The notes: a model not told the origin generated them from the letters alone. A stretch of 64,000 bases of DNA from Collibacillus ludicampi (GCF_023705585.1 NZ_BOQE01000001.1:526501-590500); one strand, 5' to 3'. Positions 27,581-36,457 are shown, counted from the stretch's first letter. Translations and numbers: made by a program.

Positions 27581-28843
27581 TTAGACTTGGAATCGATCAA
27601 CAATAACTTGAAGTTCTTGTGCCATCTTATTTAATGATGTTGCGGAAGAAGCGATTTCTTCCATAGAAGCCAAGGTTTCTTCGGTAGCAGCAGCCACCGT
27701 TTGTGTACCGGAAGCCGTTTCTTTAGCAATACGAGAAACTTCCGCTGCAGATGCTGTGACCTCTTCTATTCCGGCGGAAACTTCTTCTGAGGATGCGGAA
27801 ACCTCCTGAATTTGTGCAGCGATTTGTTTCATCGATTCGATAATCACACGGAAATTTTCCTCTGCTTCATGAACAGCTTGATAGCCTGCATTCACTTCAT
27901 TTTGCACTTTACTCATAGATTCCACAGATTTAGCCGTCTCATTCTGGATTTGTGAAATCAAATCCATAATTTCTTGGGCAGAGGAACCAGATTGTTCAGC
28001 AAGTTTGCGTACTTCTCCTGCCACGACTGTAAATCCATGCCCGTGTTCACCCGCTCTGGCCGCTTCAATAGCCGCGTTTAACGCAAGTAAGTTTGTTTGA
28101 TCCGCGATACCTTTGATCACGTCCAGAATCTTTCTGATTTCTTTTGAATGTTCATAAAGACGTTGAATAGATGTACTGCAATCGGAAACGGATGAAGTAA
28201 TCAAATCCATTTGATCCACAACTTTCTGCATGGAACGGTTTCCATCTTCGGCTTGTTTTGTTGTTTCCACGGATTCCTCTGAAACAGTGCTCATATTTTG
28301 GGCAATATTCTGCATACTCGTGGCCATGTCTTCTAAAGCCTTTGTATTCTCGTCTATTGCATCGGTCTGTGTTTCGGTTCCACTTGCCACTTGTTGCATA
28401 GTTGTCGCAATATGTTCTGTGGCCGCACTTGTTGATTCTGCACTCGCTGTCAGTTCTTCTGAAGATGCAGCAACTTGTAGAGAAATACTTTTCATTTGCT
28501 CTATGATGTCACGCCATTCTTTCAACATACGAGCCAATGTTTCTTCAAGCATTCCAACATCGTCTTTACTTCCTATCTTAATATTGTTAATCGCGAGATT
28601 TCCATGTGATACTTCCTGCAGAGCAATCGCTACGTTACTCAGGCGTTTCGTTAAAGAAAAAACGAAGTATGAATAAAATGCAATGCCCGCCATAATCACG
28701 ACAAAAAATGGGATAACTATTTGAAGACTTCCATGACTTAGCTTTACCTGATACCAGATTAGAACTAGCATCGGTACCAATATTAAAAGAGAGAGAAAGA
28801 AAAATTTTTGACGAATTGACAGACCAGCAATTTTCTTACTCAT
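27581..28843 (-). CDS. Methyl-accepting chemotaxis protein, sensorless
   Basis: A 420-residue chemoreceptor with two close membrane segments (about 15-30 and 42-62), HAMP, and the signalling coiled coil with tip [22 protein letters not shown]. There is no extracellular domain. Ends 28 bp before the IS66 right end, which now separates it from the terminator-like hairpin at 25079-25097. Confidence 0.9.
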   Translation of the reverse strand: MSKKIAGLSIRQKFFFLSLLILVPMLVLIWYQVKLSHGSLQIVIPFFVVIMAGIAFYSYFVFSLTKRLSNVAIALQEVSHGNLAINNIKIGSKDDVGMLEETLARMLKEWRDIIEQMKSISLQVAASSEELTASAESTSAATEHIATTMQQVASGTETQTDAIDENTKALEDMATSMQNIAQNMSTVSEESVETTKQAEDGNRSMQKVVDQMDLITSSVSDCSTSIQRLYEHSKEIRKILDVIKGIADQTNLLALNAAIEAARAGEHGHGFTVVAGEVRKLAEQSGSSAQEIMDLISQIQNETAKSVESMSKVQNEVNAGYQAVHEAEENFRVIIESMKQIAAQIQEVSASSEEVSAGIEEVTASAAEVSRIAKETASGTQTVAAATEETLASMEEIASSATSLNKMAQELQVIVDRFQV

Positions 28844-28930
28844 AGAGATCCTCCTGTAACAATACGTTTACAAATACGTCTTGTATTCTGTGATTCTTGT
28901 CATTTCTATTTTTCGTAACTTCCGGATAAA

Positions 28931-29692
28931 CTATAAGATGTTATTAGTGTTTTGAAGAAAATTTTTTCCTGAAAAAAGGTGCCGAGACGGTTCTCCTAAT
29001 AAAAAACCTTGTCCAAAAGGAATACCTAACTCTTTTGCAACTGTTAAATCTTCAGGCTTTTCTATTCCTTCTAATATAATCTGTGAGTAATCTTTAGTAA
29101 AATCCATGAGAAGATTAATGAATCGTTGCTTCTTATTTGATAGAGATAAGTTTATAGAAAAATACCGATCTAATTTTATAAAATCAGGTTCAAGTTCAAT
29201 TATTTTTTGTAAATCTGAATCCCCTTTTCCTATATCATCGATAGCAATTAAAAAACCATAACTTCGTAGGTGAGATACAGCTTTATAGAGTAAGGTCATA
29301 TCTTCAATTTTTTTTGCTTCATTAATCTCGAATACGATTTGACTGCAACTGACTTTTAATTGTTTTGATAAGTGATCAAGGAAAGAAGGAAAGTCGGAGT
29401 TTAATAATGTAAATGGAAAAACATTCACAAATAACAGATTTTTATCCGTTTGATAGTGATCGTAAAAGTGAGAAATGGATTTAAAAATTGAATGAGTATC
29501 TAGTTCATAGAGATTGTTTGTTTTCATCGCTAATTGAAAAACATGTTCTGGATTCGAATAAATTTCTGAACGAAAAAAAGACTCAAATCCTAGTACTCGT
29601 AATTCGAACAGATTATAAATTGGTTGATATTCATGATAAAAATCTTTATTGTATACAAAATTATTTAACTTTAAAATAGTAATCTCCTCCAA
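28931..29692 (-). CDS. Divergent EAL-domain protein (c-di-GMP phosphodiesterase-like)
   Basis: A single EAL domain of about 253 residues. The signature motif reads FESF instead of EAL, but the metal and catalytic positions seem kept: Asn in VNVFP, Glu in FEINE, the two Asp in AIDDIGKGDSDL, Lys in DFIKLDR, Glu in LEGIE and Gln in PFGQGFLLGEP. It may hydrolyse or bind c-di-GMP. The gene is AT-rich relative to its neighbours. The start is unclear: the TTG at 29692 is part of the only ribosome site (GGAGGAG, 29684-29690), and no ATG follows; an ATT six bases downstream of that site is possible. Confidence 0.75.
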   Translation of the reverse strand: MEEITILKLNNFVYNKDFYHEYQPIYNLFELRVLGFESFFRSEIYSNPEHVFQLAMKTNNLYELDTHSIFKSISHFYDHYQTDKNLLFVNVFPFTLLNSDFPSFLDHLSKQLKVSCSQIVFEINEAKKIEDMTLLYKAVSHLRSYGFLIAIDDIGKGDSDLQKIIELEPDFIKLDRYFSINLSLSNKKQRFINLLMDFTKDYSQIILEGIEKPEDLTVAKELGIPFGQGFLLGEPSRHLFSGKNFLQNTNNIL

Positions 29693-29789
29693 ATCAAATT
29701 AAGTAACCCATGATTTATTTAAAAAATCCATTAAAAGCCTCAATGAGATCAGGGGATAAACATCTTTTTCTTCATTATTTTCTACACGA

Positions 29790-29870
29790 TATTTTCGTTA
29801 ACTTTTTATTTTTTTAATTCATCGATTGAAGTGATATCTTGCAATAAGTTATTGATGTCAAATAAGATCA
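29790..29870. repeat. Direct repeat of the cheW 3' end
   Basis: This stretch aligns with about 30490-30575, covering the last 20 or so codons of cheW and the adjoining noncoding bases, with scattered differences. It marks the junction of the chemoreceptor remnant. Confidence 0.7.
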
Positions 29871-30334
29871 TCGCCGCGTTACGAGCAAGCAGATTGATTT
29901 GATCCGCTATATGTGTGATTGTTTGCACCATTTCCGAGATCTGGTTAGAACTTTCATCTAGTTTCTCAATCACGTCATTTAAAAATTTGGTGCTATCTTT
30001 CACGAGAACCAAACGATCCACCACATTTTGAACCATGTCGACACCGTCTTGAGACACTTTATTCACAGCGGAGCTTGCTTGTTCATCCGACGCCTTGAAG
30101 ATGGCTTGGAAAGCTTCCTCGTTTTGTTCCTGGGTACCGGCGGAAGCTTGTTCCAAGGTAAGGGCTAATTCTTGAATGGATTTTTCAGACCGATTTGATA
30201 CCTCGGACAATGTAGTCATCTCTCCTATTAAGCTGTTCAAGTTGCCTTTGATATTTGTTAATAACAAGATTCAGGAGACTTTCAGTTATTCCGTTGATGG
30301 ACGCGGAAAGTATCCCGACTTTACCGAACGACAT
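29806..30334 (-). pseudogene. Chemoreceptor remnant fused to the tail of CheW
   Basis: A fragment starting at ATG 30334 (MSFGKVGILSASINGITESL) needs a frameshift near 30270 to enter the frame of a chemoreceptor signalling arm (EKSIQELALTLEQASAGTQEQ). That arm breaks at the hairpin tip DQINLLARNAA and continues straight into FDINNLLQDITSIDELKK, almost the same as the end of CheW encoded at 30507. A deletion between a receptor gene and a second cheW copy explains it. Not expected to work as a receptor. Confidence 0.8.
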
Positions 30335-30506
30335 AACTGAGGATCACTAAGTTAAATCTCCCTCCAAAACTGATTGTTCCCGACCTATCAATTCGTTGAC
30401 CGGTTTTATCACGCAGGACTGTTATCAGGAACGAAAAATGGAGAAAGGGAAATGAGTAAAATGGAGAAACTTCTTTTCCCCAGTTATTTTCTGCACACCT
30501 TTCTTG

Positions 30507-30974
30507 CTAGCTTTTTAATTTTTTCAGTTCATTGATTGAATTGATATCTTGCAACAAGTTATTGATGTCAATCAAGATCAAAATACGATCGTGCAGTTTC
30601 GCTACTCCCAGTAAAAAGGGTACTTCGTGGTCTTCCACAAGAGTCGGTTTATGAATGGAATCCGAAGGTATGTCAATCACATCAGTTGCCGCGTCGACCA
30701 CAAGCCCGATGGGGTTTCCGTCGATGCTCACTACGATGACGCGCGTGGATTCGTTCTCTTGCACTTCGCGCTGCAACAGCGCTTTCCGGAAATCGACGAT
30801 CGGAGTGATAACCCCACGCAAATTGATTACGCCCTTCACGTGTTCGGACATCTTTGGAACCGCAGTGATGGGTTGTATGCGCTCAATGGAAAGTACTTGA
30901 TCGATATGAAGTCCAAATTCTTCTGCTCCGACTCGAAAAACGACAGCTTTGAAGCTTTCTACTAACACTTCCAT
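30507..30974 (-). CDS. cheW: Chemotaxis coupling protein CheW
   Basis: A complete 155-residue CheW with the two SH3-like subdomains: FRVGAEEFGLHIDQVLSIERI, VPKMSEHVKGVINLRGVITPIVD and IGLVVDAATDVIDI. It links chemoreceptors to the kinase CheA. It stands alone here beside receptor genes and a receptor remnant, with no cheA in the window. Its 3' end and the bases after it (about 30490-30575) are repeated at about 29790-29870. Confidence 0.93.
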   Translation of the reverse strand: MEVLVESFKAVVFRVGAEEFGLHIDQVLSIERIQPITAVPKMSEHVKGVINLRGVITPIVDFRKALLQREVQENESTRVIVVSIDGNPIGLVVDAATDVIDIPSDSIHKPTLVEDHEVPFLLGVAKLHDRILILIDINNLLQDINSINELKKLKS

Positions 30975-31166
30975 CCCTTTCCTTTCTTTAATGCCAAACC
31001 GGGCTCATGGATACAATCTAAATCGCAGCCCTTTGTAACTTGCATCCATGCCCATCTATACTTGTGATCCCGACTATACACTCTACGTTACTCCAAACTT
31101 CCTTTCTTAGCTGATTGCTCACGCGGACTGACCTCCCTTTCTGTGCAAAATATGCAAAAAAAAAAT

Positions 31167-31188
31167 TAACAAAAGAGCCATTTTGTTA
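31167..31188 (+). repeat. Left inverted recombination-site candidate
   Basis: TAACAAAA (31167-31174), spacer GAGCCA, TTTTGTTA (31181-31188): an 8-bp inverted arm pair around six bases, the geometry of tyrosine-recombinase core sites. Confidence 0.75.
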
Positions 31189-31252
31189 GATTTTCATAGA
31201 ATATAAATATATTGGTCTAAATCCTTGATATCATTAGGGTTATTTATTGTTA

Positions 31253-31281
31253 TTGAATAATCATAGTAGGATTGTTAATAT
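31253..31281 (+). promoter_or_regulatory. Promoter of recombinase gene inside the cassette
   Basis: TTGAAT (31253-31258), a 17-base spacer and TAATAT (31276-31281) precede the recombinase gene by about 50 bases. Confidence 0.6.
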
Positions 31282-31332
31282 AACATATTGAATTTTATTA
31301 CAGATTTTATCTAACATTTTGAGGTGGCGTCA

Positions 31333-31896
31333 GTGTCTAACAAACTTGGAGCAAATGCAGTTGAACCAATTCGAGATATGGAAAAAATTATGGAAATAAA
31401 AAATTATTTACTCCGACGATCCTATCGTGATTATTTCTTGTTTGTTTTTGGAATTAATTCTGGGCTTAGAATAAGCGATATTTTGCCCTTACGAGTCATG
31501 GATGTTAAATACACCAAGTATTTAATAATCAAAGAAAAAAAGACTGGAAACATTAGAAAAACTATCATAACACCTGCTTTAAAAAGTGAAATTGAGAAAT
31601 ACACGTACAGAATGGCTGATTCTGAGTATTTATTTCCATCACAAAAAGGAAATAAGCCAATTAGCAGGATTCAAGCGTGGCAAATCATTCACAATGCGGC
31701 AAAAGCTTGTGGAGTTGAAGGAGCAATCGGTACGCATACTCTCCGCAAAACATTTGGGTATCATTTTTACCAACAAACTAAGGATGTTGCTATGTTGCAA
31801 TATATTTTCGGTCATTCTAGTCCATCTATAACATTGAGATATATCGGAATCAATGACGATATGGTAGATAAAGCTTTAGAGAAATTTTCTTTATAA
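31333..31896 (+). CDS. Small catalytic-domain tyrosine recombinase
   Basis: A 187-residue tyrosine recombinase with only the catalytic domain. The full active site is visible: Arg in NSGLRISDILPL, Lys in IKEKKTGNIRK, His-X-X-Arg in GTHTLRKTFGYHF, His in FGHSSPSITL and the nucleophile Tyr in LRYIGI. The N-terminal SAM-like DNA-binding domain of XerC/D or phage integrases is absent apart from about 20 residues. GTG 31333 follows GAGGTG by six bases; the upstream GTG at 31324 lies in that site. Codon use is AT-rich, suggesting recent arrival. Confidence 0.88.
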   Translation: MSNKLGANAVEPIRDMEKIMEIKNYLLRRSYRDYFLFVFGINSGLRISDILPLRVMDVKYTKYLIIKEKKTGNIRKTIITPALKSEIEKYTYRMADSEYLFPSQKGNKPISRIQAWQIIHNAAKACGVEGAIGTHTLRKTFGYHFYQQTKDVAMLQYIFGHSSPSITLRYIGINDDMVDKALEKFSL

Positions 31897-31970
31897 AAAA
31901 TTTAACGAAGTATGTCGATTTTTGTACTAAAAGAGTTTATAATAAAAACTAGATAATTATGTAATAATAA

Positions 31971-31994
31971 ATAACAAAATGGCTCTTTTGTTAT
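31971..31994 (-). repeat. Right inverted recombination-site candidate
   Basis: ATAACAAAA, spacer TGGCTC, TTTTGTTAT: 9-bp arms around six bases. Its central 22 bp are the exact reverse complement of the left site. The IS4-type element begins three bases further on. Confidence 0.75.
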
Positions 31995-31996
31995 AT

Positions 31997-33566
31997 ACAG
32001 GACTTATGCACTTCGTGGAATAAGTTGGAACCATCCTAATGAGATCGTTGTGGGCAATAAGATTCTCAAAGTTCTTTCGAGATAACGGGCTTTTGGAGTA
32101 TACTGAAGAAGAACTTCGCCATTGGCAAGTTCTCTTATTTCGGTGATAGTTCCAAGAAATGCTCGGATCACTTGGCCGTGGGTGAGCTTTTCTTCCGGAG
32201 CTATTGTTTTATTGTGGATCTCGGCTAATAAAACGAGTAACGTGTGGGCGCACATCTGAAGAGTAAGATAGGCCTCCACATGATGTTCATTGGTCGAATG
32301 ACAAGCCTCAAAAGCCAGATCCTGCTTGACTTCTCGGAAGAACGTTTCAATCCCCCAGCGAGCCTCATAGGCGGAAAGCACCTCTTCAGGCGAAGCCGAC
32401 AGATCACCGGTTACAAGAAGAAAAGCTCGATTTCTGGTGGTAGTTTCTTCTCTTTGGCTGCGATGTCCTGAAACGGCAACCACCTGAACCTGTTTATAGA
32501 TCGCCAACCCTGTGGACTCGTCTTCGATCTTGATGTACAGCTTCTTGGAGGCGATTTTGCGGATCGTATGGTAGGAGTCTCCTAACAATTGACGGAGAAC
32601 CTGTTTTGCGGAGAGCCGCTCGTAAGCTCCTCGATCTGTGGCACGTTTCCCAGGCTTCAGGGTATAAAACACCATGTTCGACTTGGCCTTGCTGACAATG
32701 CGGAATCCCAGTTCCTCCATTGCGAGTAGAAACGGACGAACCAAATACCAACTGTCCATCGCCACAAAACAACCGCCAACATGAGGGGCAATAGCTACCA
32801 ATTCTCCCAGCATTTGTAGAGCCATTTGCCATTTGTTCAACTGATTTTCTCCCGGCTTCCAGAAACGGGCGTTGATCATGTAACTGGGACCTTGAAAGCG
32901 AGCGGCGTACAAGGCGACTACGTTCTGAGCGTAGACATAGCGTTTCGTTGCGTGATCCAGAAGTTTTGAAACAAACGGGATTTTGCGAGAATGTTCATGG
33001 AGAATCATGCTATCGTCAACAGCCAGTACATCTTGGGACGTTAAACGGCAATTCGGTCGATCCTGCAGAGTTCGAAGCCGTTCTTCATTAAAGAGATCCC
33101 ATCGGAACGGACGAGTCAGCAGGCGACTGAAAGCAGATTGGCTAACACGGCCTACAATTTTCGAGACTACATCATCTGTGGACACCCATTTTGCCGTTTG
33201 GAGAACAGAAGTTTTTTGAGCAAACCAACCGGCAATCAGAGCAAATACCAAAGCCCAGGTAGAAGCACCGGAGCGCTTCATGATCCCGGCGCGAGAGAGC
33301 GCCAGGGAAAGGTCGAGATCATCCCAGAGTTTTTTCAGAGCAAGAAAGCCTCCACTTCCGAGTTGACTAGTACGGTCAAACGAGAGTTTCATAATACCAC
33401 CTACATCGCTTCAAGATAGGCTTTTAGAAGTGCCTTCATCGCGATTGTGGTGGTGATTCAAAAAAGTCAAGAGATCATTTGTTCTATTTTCAGGGAACAA
33501 AAAAGGTAGTTTATCTAAGTCTCTTAGATTTCTACCAGTTTATGGAGTGAACTGCATAACTCCTGT
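31997..33566 (-). mobile_element. IS4-family insertion sequence, apparently intact
   Basis: The ends ACAGGACTTATGCACTTC (31997-32014) and the reverse complement of 33549-33566 agree at 16 of 18 positions. One full-length transposase gene fills the interior. I see no clear target duplication (flanks TTTGTTATAT and CACTTACTAA). The insertion is only three bases from the right site of the recombinase cassette. Confidence 0.85.
32004..33392 (-). CDS. IS4-family DDE transposase
   Basis: A full-length 462-residue transposase. The acidic triad is seen in VLAVDDSMILHEHSRK, CFVAMDSWYLVRP and YEARWGIETFFREVKQDL; the last fits the IS4 signature Y-(2)-R-(3)-E-(6)-K exactly. ATG follows AGGTGGTATT. No frameshift or stop is seen, so it may be active. 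The stop codon lies within the left terminal repeat. Confidence 0.93.
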   Translation of the reverse strand: MKLSFDRTSQLGSGGFLALKKLWDDLDLSLALSRAGIMKRSGASTWALVFALIAGWFAQKTSVLQTAKWVSTDDVVSKIVGRVSQSAFSRLLTRPFRWDLFNEERLRTLQDRPNCRLTSQDVLAVDDSMILHEHSRKIPFVSKLLDHATKRYVYAQNVVALYAARFQGPSYMINARFWKPGENQLNKWQMALQMLGELVAIAPHVGGCFVAMDSWYLVRPFLLAMEELGFRIVSKAKSNMVFYTLKPGKRATDRGAYERLSAKQVLRQLLGDSYHTIRKIASKKLYIKIEDESTGLAIYKQVQVVAVSGHRSQREETTTRNRAFLLVTGDLSASPEEVLSAYEARWGIETFFREVKQDLAFEACHSTNEHHVEAYLTLQMCAHTLLVLLAEIHNKTIAPEEKLTHGQVIRAFLGTITEIRELANGEVLLQYTPKARYLERTLRILLPTTISLGWFQLIPRSA

Positions 33567-33978
33567 CACTTACTAATTTTATCATCTCATTAATAATTCT
33601 AATAAAGATGCAAATTCAAACTACCAAAAGCTTATTGGAGTTGCTTCGAAGTCTAAAGGCCTTCTTATGGTGCGATTACATAGAATGGTTCAAGTACAAT
33701 AGATCATCGAAAAAAAGGCGAAGGTAAGAGATCTCAGCAATGAATCGACATGCCAGAATACAGGACAGTAACGGAACCCTTTCTTTCTTAGAATATACAT
33801 ATTATACCAAATGGACAGGGGCTACCTTTAACGTGTTCTGTCCTTATTTTGTTAAAATAGCATTAGATTAAAATGCAGAAAATTCAGTTATAATTTATGC
33901 AACACTAGTGATTCCTGAGGTATTAGATGAGATAGGGGAGAATTAGGAATAAATAAACCTACGAGTATTATCGCGGGC
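33567..33978. other. AT-rich gap without recognised feature
   Basis: Between the IS4-type element and the toxin gene I find no ORF with a ribosome site, no strong hairpin and no repeat shared with the rest of the window. Confidence 0.5.
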
Positions 33979-34353
33979 TTACTTTAGGTTGATGGCTTTT
34001 ACTGCACTATCAATTAATTCTTGAATTTGAGTATTACTTAAGTTATGTTTTATTTTAAACTCCAATTGATTACGTCCAATGACAAAAATCTTATTTGTAC
34101 GTACATACGTCTGGTACTTTAATTGTACTGGTTTGTCATAAGCGCTTCGAGCGGGATGCGTTGTACATAAACATACAATTACATCATCGGAATCGTTCGA
34201 GTCATTATGTTTCCCAACCACAAATACAGGATGGGGAATTAGTCGATTGGATGAATCAACTACCTGAGCGAAAAAGAAATCTCCTTGATCTGCGTTCCTT
34301 CTATCTTGTTCAAGTTTCTGTTTAATTCGATCGGTCCGATTGATGATCGGCAT
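33979..34353 (-). CDS. PemK/MazF-like toxin candidate
   Basis: A 124-residue protein with the outline of PemK/MazF toxins: GDFFFAQVVDSSNRLIPHPV at the start of the barrel, DDVIVCLCTTHPARSAYDKP in the centre, YVRTNKIFVIGRNQL, and a C-terminal helix. MazF enzymes cut mRNA. The usual R-P of the first loop is replaced by H-P, so activity is uncertain. I start it at ATG 34353, inside the antitoxin gene (32-bp overlap), the usual toxin-antitoxin arrangement; the frame is open to 34428. Confidence 0.65.
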   Translation of the reverse strand: MPIINRTDRIKQKLEQDRRNADQGDFFFAQVVDSSNRLIPHPVFVVGKHNDSNDSDDVIVCLCTTHPARSAYDKPVQLKYQTYVRTNKIFVIGRNQLEFKIKHNLSNTQIQELIDSAVKAINLK

Positions 34354-34585
34354 ACAGATTTCGCAGCTCTTCTTCGTACCAATCTCTAAACACGTCGCCG
34401 CCTTTTTGGTCAATATCTTTGCGTACACCAGGCGAGACGTGAATAGGCTGAATTTGATCGAGTCCTAATTTACTTCTTATGAATTCTATAGGTGGATTTT
34501 TCATCAGGAGGTTCGCCCCTCTTGTTATTTTTATACGGTGCATATTTTTAGCCTTCTGATTCATAATATGCGCATCCACTACCAT
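34322..34585 (-). CDS. Putative antitoxin partner
   Basis: An 87-residue basic/acidic protein, MVVDAHIMNQKAKNMHRIKI then a middle region with FIRSKLGLDQIQPIHVSPGV and an acidic C-terminus DWYEEELRNLYADHQ. The layout (DNA-binding-like front, charged tail) and overlap with the toxin gene suit an antitoxin, but I recognise no family. ATG 34585 follows AAGGAGGTGGT, an excellent ribosome site; the longer frame to 34666 is not needed. Confidence 0.6.
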   Translation of the reverse strand: MVVDAHIMNQKAKNMHRIKITRGANLLMKNPPIEFIRSKLGLDQIQPIHVSPGVRKDIDQKGGDVFRDWYEEELRNLYADHQSDRSN

Positions 34586-34599
34586 TTTGAACCACCTCC

Positions 34600-34845
34600 T
34601 TAGAAAATAAACAGAACACAGACAAGGAATTGAGATGCCAAATTGACAATCCATCTTTGAACACATATTACACCTAAACTACACAATTTGTGAATAGGAG
34701 ATTGGTAGTCTAGTAAAAAAAGATAATACATAGCCTCGACCGCGATGGCGACCAAGGCTGAGTTAGTTAATTTCAACGTATAATTCTGATCCGATGGAGC
34801 CGTTTTCTTCTTATTCAAATACGCCATCACAACGCCCGCCACCAT
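34600..34845 (-). CDS. Small hypothetical membrane protein upstream of antitoxin
   Basis: An 81-residue frame with hydrophobic segments (MVAGVVMAYL and SALVAIAVEAMYYLFLL) ends 15 bp before the antitoxin start. Upstream, short frames are chained by ATGA overlaps (stop at 34944 with ATG 34947; a 29-residue frame ending at the ATGA near 34858), which hints at a degraded operon of phage or plasmid origin. Support for expression is weak and no family is recognised. Confidence 0.35.
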   Translation of the reverse strand: MVAGVVMAYLNKKKTAPSDQNYTLKLTNSALVAIAVEAMYYLFLLDYQSPIHKLCSLGVICVQRWIVNLASQFLVCVLFIF

Positions 34846-35318
34846 ACCACTTCTCACTCATGTATACGCGGACATACGCCCCCGTCTTTCTCGCAGATTT
34901 GCGAACAGAACAGAATCAATCCTTTTTCCATCCACACGTGCGATCATGATTCCTGCCCTCTCTTCGCTGCGACGACGCATTTCTCAATCGCCTGCTCTAC
35001 GATCCTCTCAATCGGTCCTATCAACCTACTGCCTCTCTTTGAGCAGGCCCGGGTTGGCGAGTACATCCTACACCGCTTAAGATCGAGATTGTCGGTTAAA
35101 CCTGAGTCACTGTCTTTATGTGAATGGAATTGATAACTATGTTCCACAATAAAAGTCTGAGGAGGGATTTTGAGTTGAGTCCGATATACTGTGTAAAAAT
35201 GGTTCAGTGATCTAGCAAAAATTGAGCCATTTCGCTTCCTCTTTGGTAGAATAAGGTTGGCACCCAATCTACTAAGGAGCATTCCTGTAACGAAAAAAGA
35301 TTCACTTTGAAAAAGAAA

Positions 35319-35386
35319 AGTACCTCCTGTTAACATACTGGGTGTCAAGCCCGCAGTGCTGACCCCTAAATAACAGAGGAGGTACT
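35319..35386 (+). promoter_or_regulatory. Hairpin hiding the IS110 transposase ribosome site
   Basis: AGTACCTCCTGTTA (35319-35332) can pair with TAACAGAGGAGGTACT (35371-35386), which contains the AGGAGG of the transposase gene. An inner stem GGGT/CCC-type pairing is also present. It may prevent translation from read-through transcripts or be part of the noncoding (bridge) RNA of IS110 elements. Confidence 0.55.
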
Positions 35387-35390
35387 CATT

Positions 35391-36457
35391 ATGAAGTATA
35401 AAACGAATCAACGAATTCTGCAAATCACAGAATCGACGTTAGTCGTTGGGGCAGATATCGCTAAGAAAACGCATATTGCCCGCGCCATGGATTTTCGTGG
35501 GGTTGAGCTTGGTAAGCCTTGCACTTTTGAAAACACACGGCATGGACTTATGAGTCTCCTGCATTGGCTGAATACGCTCAAGGATCTCCACGACAAATCA
35601 CGGATATCTACGCAGAACTCCGCGTGGTCATGGTACAAAGGGATCAACTAAATGGGGATCTAAATCGCGTCAAGGGAAGAATTCATAATTGGTTGGATCG
35701 CTTCTTCCCAGAGTATATCCAGGTCTTTAAAGACTGGGAAGGGAAAGCGTCTCTATTAACCCTGAAAAAATTCCCCCTTCCACAAGATGTGGCGGATATG
35801 AGCGCCGATGAGATTGTTTCCGTGTGGAAGACGGAAGTGAAGCGGGCCGTAGGCCGGAAAAGAGCAGAGAGTCTCATTTGGCATGCCAAGCAATCGATTG
35901 GTCTTACGGAAGGAATCGAGTCTGTTCGATTGGAGTTAAAGTTTCTCCTGGAACAATATGAAATGCTCGGTCGGCAAATGGAAGATCTGATGCAGAGAAT
36001 TCAGCAACTTCTTGAACAGATCCCCGGTGCCAAGGAAATGATGACAGTACCTGGGGTGGGATGGGTGACTGTAGCAGGCTTTTTAGCGGAAGTAGGGGAT
36101 CTTTCTTCCTATGAGGATGGGCGACAAATCATTCGGTTAGCAGGGCTGAATCTCAAAGAAAACAGTTCGGGCAAACACAAAGGGAAAACGAGGATCACCA
36201 AAAGAGGCCGGCCTCGCCTGCGATCCTTGCTTTTTAAGTGCGCTATGGTACTCGTCGCCAAAAACGAGCAATTGAAAACCCTGCATCAATATTTAACCAC
36301 TCGCCCACAAAATCCGTTAAAAAAGAAACAGTCCATCATCGCCATATGCGGAAAAATCGCCCGAATTCTCTTTTGTTTAGGACGTAAAAGGTTGTCTTAC
36401 GATGCACAGAAAGTATTAGGTTCTATACAGCAAAAATCGTTACAGAATGCAGCTTAA
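35391..36457 (+). pseudogene. IS110-family transposase with internal deletion and frameshift
   Basis: The N-terminus MKYKTNQRILQITESTLVVG, with the first catalytic Asp in GADIAKKTHIARA, runs to about 35580 and then jumps, in another frame, to QITDIYAELRVVMVQRDQLN. The rest is a normal IS110 C-terminal domain with IPGAKEMMTVPGVGWVTVAGF and SGKHKGKTRITKRGRPRLRS. About 90 residues, including the other acidic residues of the DEDD site, are missing. Hence the copy is dead by itself. ATG 35391 has AGAGGAGGTA upstream. Confidence 0.88.

Larger units (their letters stand above)
31167..31994. mobile_element. Tyrosine-recombinase cassette bounded by inverted core-site-like repeats
   Basis: A lone recombinase gene and its promoter lie between two copies of a 22-bp site in inverted orientation. 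Each site is arm-spacer-arm: TAACAAAA-GAGCCA-TTTTGTTA on the left (31167-31188) and the exact reverse complement on the right (31972-31993). The segment is AT-rich and contains nothing else. Recombination between the two sites would flip the cassette. Alternatively the repeats are the ends of a small transposable unit. Confidence 0.65.

Noticed and set aside
35196-35231. AAATGGTTCA ... TGAGCCATTT near the IS110, sharing GAGCCATTT with the recombinase site
   Set aside because: Arms and spacer differ from the 22-bp sites; the shared nine bases are likely chance.
34944-35423. 159-residue minus-strand ORF across the IS110 left end
   Set aside because: It is antisense to the IS110 start and hairpin. 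Only its last 40 or so codons could be real, because of the ATGA overlap at 34944.
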